Positions 1 through 7,511 of a stretch of DNA of 11,455 nucleotides are shown one piece after another. The notes under the pieces are model-generated. The model did not search any database and was not told the origin of the DNA. It saw only the letters and a program-made list of their open reading frames with translations. Origin of the DNA: Kiritimatiellia bacterium (GTDB lineage: Bacteria > Verrucomicrobiota > Kiritimatiellia > RFP12 > UBA1067); assembly GCA_016303225.1 (NCBI GenBank), contig JAEDMC010000096.1:1-11455 (forward strand), in the 5' to 3' direction. Made by a program: the position numbers and the translations under genes. Within the stretch, counting starts at the first letter, position 1; every line of letters starts with the position of its first letter.

Positions 1-2906
1 AGTACGGCGTGAAGGTGATCGGCGTCAACCTTGATGCGATCGAGCGCGGCGAGGATCGCGAGGTCTTCAAGGACACGATGACGAAGCTCGGCATCGACAC
101 GCCGAAGTCGGGCATTGTCCACACCGTCGAAGAGGCGGTCGAGCTCGTCGAGAAGACGATCGGCTATCCGGTTGTGGTTCGGCCGGCCTACACGATGGGC
201 GGTTCGGGCGGCGGCTTCTGCTACAACATCGAGGAGCTCCGCACGATCTGTGCGCGCGGGCTTGACGCGTCCCTCACCCACCAGTGCCTCATCGAGGAAT
301 CGATCAAGGACTGGGAGGAGCTTGAGGTCGAGGTCGTCCGTGACGCGAAGAACCAGATGATCGCGGTCTGCTTCATCGAGAACATCGACGCGGTGGGCGT
401 CCACACGGGCGACAGCTTCTGCGCTGCGCCGTTTCTCACGATTTCCAAGGAACTCGAGGAAAAGCTCAAGCGCGATGCGTTCAAGATCGTCGAGTCCGTC
501 GGCGTCATCGGCGGCTGCAACGTCCAGTGGGCGCACGATCCGAAGACGGGCCGCGTCGTCATCATCGAGATCAATCCGCGCACCTCGCGCTCGTCGGCCC
601 TCGCCTCGAAGGCGACCGGCTTCCCGATCGCGCTCGTCTCCGCGAAGCTCGCGGCCGGGCTGACTCTTGACGAGATGCCGTATTGGCGCGACGGGACCCT
701 TGAGAAGTACACGCCGTCGGGCGACTACATCGTCCTCAAGTTCGCGCGCTGGGCCTTTGAGAAGTTCCGCGCCGTCGAGGACAAGCTCGGCACGCAGATG
801 AAGGCCGTCGGCGAGGTCATGTCCATCGGCAAGACCTACAAGGAGACCTTCCAGAAGGCGATTCGCGCGCTCGAGCGCGGCCGCAGCGGGCTCGGTTTCG
901 TCAAGGACTTCCACGAGAAGACCCTTGAGGAACTCCTCAAGATGCTGTCCGTTCCGAACTCGGAGCGTCATTTCCAGATGTACGAGGCCCTGCGCAAGGG
1001 CGCGACGAACGACCAGATCTTCGCCCGTACGGGCGTGAAGGGCTACTTCGTCGACCAGATGCGCGAGCTCGTGCAGGAAGAGGAGCGGATTCTTCTCCAC
1101 AAGGGCGGCTTCCTGCCCGACGAGATGCTCGTCCAGGCGAAGAAGGACGGTTTCAGCGACAAGTACCTCGCGCAGCTCCTCGGCGTGCCCGAGCGCGACA
1201 TCCGCGCCCAGCGCAAGGCGCTTGGCTGCGTTGAGACATGGCACAAGGTCCCGGTCAGCGGTGTCGAGGACGAGGCGTACTACTATTCGTCCTACAACGG
1301 CACGAAGAGCGAAGTGCCGGTCAGCGACAACAAGAAGAAGGTGATGATCCTGGGCGGAGGTCCGAACCGCATCGGTCAGGGCATCGAGTTCGACTACTGT
1401 TGTTGCCACGCCGCGATGGCGATGCGCAAGATGGGGTACGAGACGATCATCGTCAACTGCAACCCCGAGACGGTGTCGACCGACTACGATACGTCCGACA
1501 AGCTTTACTTCGAGCCCGTCACGGTCGAGGACGTCCTTCAGATCTACGATGCCGAGAAGCCGCTCGGCGTCATCGTGCAGTTCGGCGGGCAGACCCCGCT
1601 CAACATTGCGCGCGGACTTCAGGATGCGGGCTGCAGGATTCTCGGCACGTCGGTGAACTCCATCGATGCGGCGGAGGACCGCGACCTTTTCCACTCGATC
1701 ATGGACCGTCTCGGCATCCCGATGCCGGAGTCGATGATGGCGAGCGACATCGACGGCGCCCTGAAGTGCGCCGCGAAGCTCGGCTATCCGCTCATCATCC
1801 GCCCGAGCTTCGTCCTCGGCGGCCGCGGCATGGAGGTCATCTACGACGAGATCATGCTGCGCGAGTACGTGGCGAAGGCTGTCGGCGTGACGCCGGACCG
1901 TCCGCTCTACCTCGATCGCTTCCTCTGCCACGCGATGGAGTGCGAGGCGGACGCGCTTTCGGACGGCAAGGACATCTTCATCCCCGCGATCATGCAGCAC
2001 GTAGAATTGGCGGGCATCCACTCGGGCGACTCCGCGTGTGTGCTGCCGCCGGCGTCGATCAGCGAGAAGAACAAGGAGACGATCCTCGACTACACGCGCA
2101 GAATCGCCGCGGAGCTCAAGGTCGTCGGCCTCATGAACATGCAGTTCGCGATCGAGTTCACGAAGGACGAGCCGGACGGCAAGGTCTACGTCATTGAGGC
2201 GAATCCGCGCGCGTCGCGCACCGTTCCGCTGGTCTCCAAGGTCGGCGGCACGCAGATGGCGGGCATCGCGACCCACCTGATGCTCGACGAGACGGTCGAG
2301 TCGGTCGGGCTCTGCAAAAAGCACGTCGTGCCCTACTTCGGCGTGAAGGAAGCCGTGATGCCGTTCGAGAAGTTCCCGGAGGTCGATCCCGTCTTGGGGC
2401 CGGAAATGCGCTCGACGGGCGAGGTCCTGGGCCTTGCGGACACCTTTGGCCTCGCGTACTTCAAGTCGCAGGAGGCCGCGGGCGGACCGCTCCCGGTCGA
2501 ACCCGGCAAGTTGCTTGTCTCGCTTTCCGACAAGCAGGAGGATGCGGTTGCCGCGGTGAAGAAATTCGCCGAACTCGGCTTTGAGATTGTCGGCACGGAG
2601 GGCACGATTGCGTTTCTGAACCAGCAGGGACTGAACGGCACCGTCATCGCCAAGATCGGCGAGGGTCGCCCGGACGTCCTGGATGCGATCAAGAACCGCG
2701 AGGTGAAGCTCGTCATCAACACGCCGTCCGGTCGCCGTGACGCGCGGGCGGACGACAGCCGCATCCGTCAGGCCGCGATCAAGTACAAGGTCCCGTACCT
2801 GACGACGATCGCCGCGGCGACGGCCGCTGCCGAAGGCATCAAGGCCGCCCGCGAGGGCAAGGGTGAGGTCCGCTCGCTTCAGAGCTACCACGCCTCGATC
2901 AAGTAA
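1..2906 (+). CDS. carB: Carbamoyl-phosphate synthase large subunit (5' truncated)
   Basis: The reading frame is open from base 3 to the TAA at 2904-2906. It encodes the large subunit of carbamoyl-phosphate synthase, which makes carbamoyl phosphate from bicarbonate, two ATP and ammonia channelled from the glutaminase subunit CarA, feeding pyrimidine and arginine synthesis in the cytoplasm. The protein starts inside the first ATP-grasp half (VKVIGVNLDAIERGEDR, then TMGGSGGG and EINPRTSRSSALASKATGFP). An oligomerisation region follows. The second synthetase half begins near visible residue 441 (GGGPNRIGQGIEFDYCCCHA, IRPSFVLGGRGME, EANPRASRTVPLVSKVGG). The C-terminal MGS-like allosteric domain covers roughly residues 833-958 (KLLVSLSDKQ, GTEGT, VINTPSGR). 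E. coli CarB is 1073 residues, so by alignment from memory about 110 N-terminal residues lie outside the window. GTG at 9 is an internal codon, not the start. Third positions are strongly G/C. Confidence 0.97.
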   Translation, partial: YGVKVIGVNLDAIERGEDREVFKDTMTKLGIDTPKSGIVHTVEEAVELVEKTIGYPVVVRPAYTMGGSGGGFCYNIEELRTICARGLDASLTHQCLIEESIKDWEELEVEVVRDAKNQMIAVCFIENIDAVGVHTGDSFCAAPFLTISKELEEKLKRDAFKIVESVGVIGGCNVQWAHDPKTGRVVIIEINPRTSRSSALASKATGFPIALVSAKLAAGLTLDEMPYWRDGTLEKYTPSGDYIVLKFARWAFEKFRAVEDKLGTQMKAVGEVMSIGKTYKETFQKAIRALERGRSGLGFVKDFHEKTLEELLKMLSVPNSERHFQMYEALRKGATNDQIFARTGVKGYFVDQMRELVQEEERILLHKGGFLPDEMLVQAKKDGFSDKYLAQLLGVPERDIRAQRKALGCVETWHKVPVSGVEDEAYYYSSYNGTKSEVPVSDNKKKVMILGGGPNRIGQGIEFDYCCCHAAMAMRKMGYETIIVNCNPETVSTDYDTSDKLYFEPVTVEDVLQIYDAEKPLGVIVQFGGQTPLNIARGLQDAGCRILGTSVNSIDAAEDRDLFHSIMDRLGIPMPESMMASDIDGALKCAAKLGYPLIIRPSFVLGGRGMEVIYDEIMLREYVAKAVGVTPDRPLYLDRFLCHAMECEADALSDGKDIFIPAIMQHVELAGIHSGDSACVLPPASISEKNKETILDYTRRIAAELKVVGLMNMQFAIEFTKDEPDGKVYVIEANPRASRTVPLVSKVGGTQMAGIATHLMLDETVESVGLCKKHVVPYFGVKEAVMPFEKFPEVDPVLGPEMRSTGEVLGLADTFGLAYFKSQEAAGGPLPVEPGKLLVSLSDKQEDAVAAVKKFAELGFEIVGTEGTIAFLNQQGLNGTVIAKIGEGRPDVLDAIKNREVKLVINTPSGRRDARADDSRIRQAAIKYKVPYLTTIAAATAAAEGIKAAREGKGEVRSLQSYHASIK

Positions 2907-2925
2907 GGTGCCGAAGAACGCGAAG

Positions 2926-2958
2926 AAACGCCGCAGGTCCTTCGGGTCTGCGGCGTTT
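2926..2958 (+). terminator. Hairpin terminator after carB
   Basis: Twenty bases after the carB stop, AAACGCCGCAG (2926-2936) pairs perfectly with CTGCGGCGTTT (2948-2958). The inner part can close on a CTTCGG-type loop. The following T-run is short (TTTGT), so termination may be imperfect. The hairpin runs directly into the next promoter's extended -10 element. Confidence 0.7.
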
Positions 2959-2959
2959 G

Positions 2960-2968
2960 TGCTATAAT
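2960..2968 (+). promoter_or_regulatory. Extended -10 promoter of the DUF4153-like gene
   Basis: TGCTATAAT is a perfect -10 with a TGN extension. Transcription would begin near 2975, giving a leader of about 58 nt. The position for a -35 box falls inside the carB terminator and does not resemble TTGACA. The 12-mer TGCTATAATATG recurs exactly before galE. Confidence 0.65.
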
Positions 2969-3032
2969 ATGTTCGCGGACGTCAAGTGGATGCACGTCTT
3001 GCTGGCTGAAAACAGGTCGAGGAGGTGCTGAA

Positions 3033-4823
3033 ATGATTGTTAAAGCGTCGTTGGTCAAGGTCAGGGAGAGAATCCGGGATGGGTTCTTTCGGTTCGGTGT
3101 CTTCCATTTCTGCGTTGTGGCGGTGGCCGTCCTGCTGGTGCTGTCGAATCATTCGGTCGTCAGCGATTCGGTTGCGCTGAACGCCTCTCGGGGCGTCTGC
3201 TGGGGTGCCTTGGCCGGCGTGTTCGCCCAATTGGTCGGTGAGTGGAGGAATCGTCCCCTTAAAAAGTATTGGGTCGTCGCGCTCACGGCGGCTGTTGGGG
3301 CACTGGGATGCTGGTTCTGGTTTTCCGCCGGTGAGACGTCTCCGCGTTACTGGCTGTGGCTGATGCTGTACGGTGGCACGTCCTTTTCCCTGGCCGCTGC
3401 CTCGTTGGCTGTTTTGTCGTCTTATGCCGAGGAGCGCACCCTCGTTCCAAGACTGGCCCTCAACGCTCTGGGAGCTTTCGGCTCTGCGGCAATCTTCATT
3501 GCCGGACAGGCGACTTGCCTCGCGGCCTTTGACAGTCTGGTCATGTCATTTGACAGCACGATCTATGCCGATGTCGTCGGCGTTTCGTGGATTGTCATCG
3601 TGTCGATCGGTTTCATATCCTTTCTCCCCGGACGGGATTGCGATGACGGCTCGTCAGACCGGGCGACGGCCTTCCTGTTCTGGCTGCTTCTGCCTGCGGC
3701 TTTGCTTCTGCTGGCAATCCTCTACGTCTATCTCGGCAAGATTGTCGTGACGGGATCGATGCCCAGCGGCAAGCTGAACTGGTTCGGATCCGTTGCGCTC
3801 GCTTCCTATGTGTTCTTCTGGCTGTCGCTCAGGGGATCATCGAATCGGTTTTTCCGTTTGTTCGCGCGGTGGGGATGGGCGTTGCTTTTGCCCGTGCTGG
3901 CGGCGCAGGTGGTCGGAATCGTCATCCGCTATCAGGCCTACGGCCTCTCGGCGTTGCGGTATGCCGGCATGGCCGCGCTGTCCGTCGGAATTGTCGCCTT
4001 GGTTCTGGCGGCCCTGGACCGGCGGCCGCGAGGGCTTTTCGTGTACATGGCCGTCGCCGGGCTGGTGTTCACCGTCTCACCGCTCAACATCGTCGACGTG
4101 CCCGTCCGCAATCAGGAGGGACGGCTTCGGGCGGCTTTGGCACGAAACGGTCTCCTGGAGGGGGACGGCCTACGACTGAAGACGGATGTTCGCATTCCGG
4201 ACGAGGACGCCAAGATCATTGTCAGCGCCTGGAAGTATCTGGTCTCCGACGGGACGTATCGCGGATGCTGGTGGTCGAACAGTTCGTCGTCAGGGGACGT
4301 CACGCCGACGGTCTGGCATCGGCCGGCGTTCGGGATGAGGTTGGGTGACATTCCGCAGTTGTTGGGGCTGGGCGGGGCAAGGTCTGTCGGCGGAACGTCA
4401 TCCGGCGACCACGTGTCCATGAGTTTTCCCCTGGCTGGAGATGGTTTCCTGCCGACGGAGGGGTATTCGCATTTCAAGGTGATTGACAATGAGTCCCTTG
4501 TGCAGTGCTATCACGATCGGGGAAGATGGACTCTCAAATATGCTTTTCCCGGGGAAAAGGACTGGCAGCAGTACGATGTGACGGAGTGCGTCGAGAGGAT
4601 TTTCGCTGTTTCGGGCTGCAAAGGCGTCATCACCAGGGACATGAAATTCGAATTGACCGAGTCTGAGGCCTTATGGCGGCTTCGTCCAGACTTGACGCTC
4701 GCCATCGGCGGATTCCGCACGTCGGGGACGGTCGGTCGCGAGATTCGCTATGTGAGCCTTGGAAAATGCACTGTGCTGGCCGTGCGCAAAGTCCCGGCGC
4801 CGGACGCCGTCGAGCAGCAGTAG
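3033..4823 (+). CDS. DUF4153-like polytopic membrane protein with C-terminal soluble domain
   Basis: A 596-residue membrane protein of unknown function. About eleven hydrophobic segments are visible, at roughly 22-38, 52-68, 79-98, 106-129, 143-166, 181-199, 211-235, 249-267, 277-297, 310-327 and 334-350. A hydrophilic region of about 235 residues (360-596) follows, with no motif I recognise. The stretch around 230-330 (YVYLGKIVVTGSMPSGKLNW, then IRYQAYGLSALRYAGM) resembles DUF4153 proteins, in which a '(Y)GLT..RY' motif follows several helices. The ATG at 3033 is chosen for its GAGGAGGT ribosome site at 3019-3026, six bases upstream. The gene has its own promoter and no close partner. Codon use is less biased than in carB and galE, suggesting low expression. 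The family assignment is from memory. The coding call is firm, the function is not. Confidence 0.85.
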   Translation: MIVKASLVKVRERIRDGFFRFGVFHFCVVAVAVLLVLSNHSVVSDSVALNASRGVCWGALAGVFAQLVGEWRNRPLKKYWVVALTAAVGALGCWFWFSAGETSPRYWLWLMLYGGTSFSLAAASLAVLSSYAEERTLVPRLALNALGAFGSAAIFIAGQATCLAAFDSLVMSFDSTIYADVVGVSWIVIVSIGFISFLPGRDCDDGSSDRATAFLFWLLLPAALLLLAILYVYLGKIVVTGSMPSGKLNWFGSVALASYVFFWLSLRGSSNRFFRLFARWGWALLLPVLAAQVVGIVIRYQAYGLSALRYAGMAALSVGIVALVLAALDRRPRGLFVYMAVAGLVFTVSPLNIVDVPVRNQEGRLRAALARNGLLEGDGLRLKTDVRIPDEDAKIIVSAWKYLVSDGTYRGCWWSNSSSSGDVTPTVWHRPAFGMRLGDIPQLLGLGGARSVGGTSSGDHVSMSFPLAGDGFLPTEGYSHFKVIDNESLVQCYHDRGRWTLKYAFPGEKDWQQYDVTECVERIFAVSGCKGVITRDMKFELTESEALWRLRPDLTLAIGGFRTSGTVGREIRYVSLGKCTVLAVRKVPAPDAVEQQ

Positions 4824-4834
4824 GCCTGTCATTT

Positions 4835-4843
4835 TGCTATAAT
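4835..4843 (+). promoter_or_regulatory. Extended -10 promoter of galE
   Basis: TGCTATAAT lies 12 bp after the stop of the upstream gene, within TTTTGCTATAATATG. Expected start is near 4850, giving a leader of about 90 nt. No clear -35. The upstream gene has no obvious terminator of its own, so some readthrough into galE is possible. Confidence 0.65.
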
Positions 4844-4940
4844 ATGCGCTGTGGACAGCATTCTCAAGCCGGGCTATCGTTCGACCGTGCGAGTTGTCTG
4901 GCGGATTGGATGATTTGACCATACGGAAAGGAAAACAGAA

Positions 4941-5978
4941 ATGAAGATTCTCGTTACCGGCGGAGCCGGTTACATCGGAAGCCACACGACCGTGGAGCTG
5001 CTGAACGCGGGCCATGAAGTCGTCATCGTCGACAATCTCTGCAACAGCTCGAAGAAGTCGCTCGAGCGCGTGAAGAAGATCACGGGCAAGGCGCCGAAGT
5101 TCTACAAGATCGACATCCGCGACACGAAGAAGCTGAACGCGATGCTCGACAAGGAGGCTCCGTTCGACGCGACGATCCACTTCGCGGCGCTGAAGGCCGT
5201 CGGGGAGTCGACGCAGATTCCGCTCAAGTACTACAACAACAACCTCGGCGGTACGTTCAACCTCCTGCAGTGCCTTGGCGAGCACAACTGCAAGAACATC
5301 GTGTTCTCCAGCTCCGCGACCGTTTACGGCGAGCCGAAGTCGGTGCCGATCCGTGAGGACTTCCCAACGCCTGGCTGCACGAATCCGTACGGCTGGACGA
5401 AGCTCATGATGGAGCAGGTCTTCAAGGACGTCCAGAAGGCCGATCCGAAGTGGAACGTGATTCTCCTGCGGTACTTCAATCCGATTGGCGCGCATGAGTC
5501 GGGGCTCATCGGCGAGGATCCGGCTGGCATCCCGAACAACCTCCTGCCGTATGTCGCGCAGGTTGCGGTCGGGCGCCGTCCCCAGCTCAACGTGTTCGGC
5601 GACGACTATCCGACGCCGGACGGCACGGGCGTCCGTGACTACATCCACGTCGTCGACCTCGCGCTCGGCCACCTCAAGGCGATCCAGAAGCTCGGCAAGT
5701 GCAAGAAGCTCGGGCTCAAGATCTATAACCTCGGCACGGGCCACGGCTATTCGGTGCTGCAGATCGTGAAGGCGTTCGAGAAGGCGTCGGGTCGTCCGGT
5801 GCCCTATAAGATCTGCCCGCGCCGTCCTGGCGACATCGCCGAGTGCTGGGCCGATCCCGCGCTCGCCGCAAAGGAGCTCGGCTGGAAGGCCAAGCGCGAC
5901 ATCGAGAAGATGTGCCAGGACGCCTGGCGCTGGCAGTCGACGAATCCGTACGGATTCAACGGCAAGCCCAAGGCGTGA
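4941..5978 (+). CDS. galE: UDP-glucose 4-epimerase
   Basis: A 345-residue extended short-chain dehydrogenase that interconverts UDP-glucose and UDP-galactose using bound NAD+, supplying galactose units for envelope polysaccharides and the Leloir pathway. The N-terminal Rossmann motif GGAGYIGS is at 7-14, followed by DNLCNSS at 31-37. The catalytic region has SSSATVYG at 123-130 and the YxxxK pair Y150/K154 (YGWTK). Further family signatures are LRYFNPIGAHESGLIGEDP (176-194), DGTGVRDYIHVVDL (227-240), YNLGTGHGYSV (262-272) and RRPGD (294-298). Length matches the family (E. coli GalE is 338). The start ATG has AAAGGA at 4927-4932, eight bases upstream. Strong G/C third positions suggest good expression. 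The UDG-like gene and pyrK follow on the same strand with no visible terminator, so they may be co-transcribed. Confidence 0.96.
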   Translation: MKILVTGGAGYIGSHTTVELLNAGHEVVIVDNLCNSSKKSLERVKKITGKAPKFYKIDIRDTKKLNAMLDKEAPFDATIHFAALKAVGESTQIPLKYYNNNLGGTFNLLQCLGEHNCKNIVFSSSATVYGEPKSVPIREDFPTPGCTNPYGWTKLMMEQVFKDVQKADPKWNVILLRYFNPIGAHESGLIGEDPAGIPNNLLPYVAQVAVGRRPQLNVFGDDYPTPDGTGVRDYIHVVDLALGHLKAIQKLGKCKKLGLKIYNLGTGHGYSVLQIVKAFEKASGRPVPYKICPRRPGDIAECWADPALAAKELGWKAKRDIEKMCQDAWRWQSTNPYGFNGKPKA

Positions 5979-5995
5979 GCCAAAAGGGGCGGGCG

Positions 5996-6096
5996 ATGAA
6001 GTTTCAGGCGAATACAGCTATACGATTCGCTGCCGCAACAGCGACATGAAGGATGTCGAGATGTTCATGACCCTGGTGGAAGATGAAGGCCTCTGA
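5996..6096 (+). pseudogene. Short frameshifted reading frame between galE and the UDG-like gene
   Basis: Eighteen bases after galE, an ATG at 5996 has a good ribosome site (AGGGG at 5985-5989, six-base spacing). Its own frame ends after 17 codons at 6049. The -1 frame over the same stretch stays open to TGA 6094-6096 and looks protein-like with G/C-rich third positions (GEYSYTIRCRNSDMKDVEMF, then MTLVEDEGL), but it has no start codon of its own. A one-base shift just after codon 3 (TTT C) would join MKF to this frame and give a product of about 33 residues. It could be a decayed gene, a programmed or sequencing frameshift, or chance. I recognise no homologue. Confidence 0.3.
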
Positions 6097-6104
6097 CCTC
6101 GCCG

Positions 6105-6716
6105 GTGAACGCGCTCGACTATATTCTCGACGGTCTTGAAGCAGCGCTTGAACTCGAACGCGAGCTCGGCGTCAGGGTGGTCGAGTGTGACCGTTCGTTG
6201 TTGACTCCGGCCTCGCGTCTTCCGTCTAATGTCTCGCGTCTTTCGGGGGAAGGACTTGAGACGAGAGACGTCAGACGTGAGACGCGGGCAGGACTTGAGA
6301 CGAGAGACGAGAGACCGGCGGCGAACAATCGGACAATCGAACAATCGAACGGTCGAACAATTCCTGACCTGGCCTTCCTTCATGATCGTCCGCTCTCTCC
6401 GGCGGGTATCGAAATGATGGCGAAGATCATCGGGGCGATGAAGCGTACGGCGGAGAATTCGCCGATTGTTGTCGAGCCGCCGATGCCGCGGGCGAAGGTG
6501 CTGGTGGTGCTGGGCGGGCGGGCGCTCAGAAAGTATTTCCCCGAGCAGAAGGCTGAACCGGGGCAGTGGTTCAGGACGCCGGGCGGACGCGACGTGCTCG
6601 TCACCTATTCGCCCGAATATATTCTTCGTTTCGACACGGTGACCCCGGCGGTACAGAAACTGAAGCAGGACATGTGGCGCAGCCTCAAGGCCGTCGTGCA
6701 ACGGCTCAAATGTTAA
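6105..6716 (+). CDS. Degenerate uracil-DNA glycosylase (family 4-like) protein
   Basis: A 203-residue protein whose C-terminal part resembles uracil-DNA glycosylases of the family 4/5 fold. KVLVVLGGRALRKYF (131-145) matches the 'P.viv.LG..A...l' strand-helix, and GGRDVLVTYSPEYILR (160-175) followed by MWRSLKAVVQRL (190-201) matches the final 'G..V..TyHPayLLR ... vW.DL..v' element. PLSPAGIEMMAKIIGAM (96-112) matches the 'PF.G.AG.LL.kml..' helix. The parts needed for catalysis are missing: there is no GEAPG-type water-activating motif, the motif-3 His is Ser (YSP instead of YHP), the four iron-sulfur Cys are absent, and the central insert is short. Residues 34-86 are a repeat-derived low-complexity linker (GLETRD occurs twice). 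The GTG start at 6105 has no good ribosome site. The stop overlaps an in-frame ATG of pyrK. Catalysis is unlikely. It may be a binding-only relative or a decaying gene. Confidence 0.6.
   Translation: MNALDYILDGLEAALELERELGVRVVECDRSLLTPASRLPSNVSRLSGEGLETRDVRRETRAGLETRDERPAANNRTIEQSNGRTIPDLAFLHDRPLSPAGIEMMAKIIGAMKRTAENSPIVVEPPMPRAKVLVVLGGRALRKYFPEQKAEPGQWFRTPGGRDVLVTYSPEYILRFDTVTPAVQKLKQDMWRSLKAVVQRLKC
6211..6364 (+). repeat. Island of short direct, inverted and tandem repeats inside the UDG-like gene
   Basis: Three repeat types sit side by side. An exact 20-bp direct repeat beginning AGGACTTGAG occurs at 6251-6270 and 6290-6309 (39-bp period, 13 codons, in frame). GTCTCGCGTCT (6231-6241) is an inverted copy of AGACGTGAGAC (6273-6283) with one G-T wobble, and a related CTCGCGTCTT lies at 6212-6221. 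Five 8-bp tandem units (ACAATCGG, ACAATCGA, ACAATCGA, ACGGTCGA, ACAATTCC) run from 6325 to 6364. The composition differs from the flanks. Confidence 0.85.
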
Positions 6717-6727
6717 GGGTTCGAGTT

Positions 6728-7507
6728 ATGATAGACGAAAAGTGCAAGGTTGTTGAACATACGGACATCGGAGCCGGATATCGGTATCTCGTGCTGGAGG
6801 CGCCGCAGATGGCGGCCGAGCTGGTGCCGGGACAGTTCGTGCACGTGAAGGTGCCGGCATTGGAGGCGAGCGCTCTGAGGCGTCCATTTAGCGTCTTTGA
6901 CGCCGAGGACGGCAAGGTGACGGTGCTCTACAAGACGGTCGGACGTGGTACGGCTGCGCTTAACGCCGTCCAGGCTGGCGACACGGTGAACGTCATGGGT
7001 CCGCTCGGACATGGTTTCCCGCTTAAGTGCGACGGCGAGGCGCTGCTGGTGGGCGGCGGTTATGGCGTTGCGCCGCTCCATTTTCTCGCGAAGCGCTTTG
7101 TCGCCGCGGCGGGCTTGCCGCGTCCGAAGCTTTTCATTGGCGGACGCACCGCGGCGGATCTGCTGGCGCTTGACCATTTCCAGAAGCTGGGCATCGAGAT
7201 CTTCACGGCAACGAACGACGGATCGGCGGGGGTGAAGGGGCTGGTCACAGATCCGCTGGACGACATTCTGGCGAACTTCCGCAATCGCGGGACGAAGTTC
7301 GAGCTTTTCGCGTGCGGACCCGATCCGATGCTGAAGGCGGTCGCCTTGCGTGCGACGGGCACGGGATCCAAGGGCTGGATTTCAATGGACCGCCACATGG
7401 TCTGCGGTGTCGGCGCGTGCTACGCCTGCATCCAGAAGACGGTGCGCGGCAATTCGCGCTGCTGCATCGAGGGTCCGGTCTTCGCCGCGGCGGATCTCGT
7501 GTGGTGA
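6728..7507 (+). CDS. pyrK: Dihydroorotate dehydrogenase B electron-transfer subunit
   Basis: A 259-residue flavo-iron-sulfur protein of the PyrK type. In class 1B dihydroorotate dehydrogenase it carries electrons from the PyrD FMN through a [2Fe-2S] cluster and FAD to NAD+, in the fourth step of pyrimidine synthesis. Visible motifs are the FAD-binding RRPFSV (51-56), GPLGHGFP (91-98), the NAD-binding-like LLVGGGYGVAPL (106-117), FACGPDPML (194-202) and the C-terminal cluster ligands C226-x4-C231-x2-C234-x11-C246 in MVCGVGACYAC...CIEGPVF. Length is typical. The start ATG at 6728 has AAGGG at 6715-6719, eight bases upstream. An alternative in-frame ATG at 6710 overlaps the upstream stop and would add six residues. 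The partner gene pyrD is not adjacent. The stop lies four bases from that of the convergent next gene. Confidence 0.93.
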   Translation: MIDEKCKVVEHTDIGAGYRYLVLEAPQMAAELVPGQFVHVKVPALEASALRRPFSVFDAEDGKVTVLYKTVGRGTAALNAVQAGDTVNVMGPLGHGFPLKCDGEALLVGGGYGVAPLHFLAKRFVAAAGLPRPKLFIGGRTAADLLALDHFQKLGIEIFTATNDGSAGVKGLVTDPLDDILANFRNRGTKFELFACGPDPMLKAVALRATGTGSKGWISMDRHMVCGVGACYACIQKTVRGNSRCCIEGPVFAAADLVW

Positions 7508-7511
7508 GACT

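Noticed and set aside
1238..2197. 319-codon plus-strand frame inside carB
   Set aside because: It is an out-of-frame shadow of carB with Arg/Gly/His-rich low-complexity translation.
4671..5744. 357-codon open frame on the minus strand
   Set aside because: It lies antisense to galE. Its Arg/Val/Leu/Asp-rich product is typical of the antisense frame of a G/C-third-position gene, with no recognisable domain.
6325..6364. CRISPR-like tandem units
   Set aside because: The units are 8 bp, contiguous and without spacers, and no cas gene is present.
6566..6727. Longer N-terminus for pyrK
   Set aside because: The extra residues are an out-of-frame translation of the UDG-like gene. The PyrK family match begins at the ATG at 6728.
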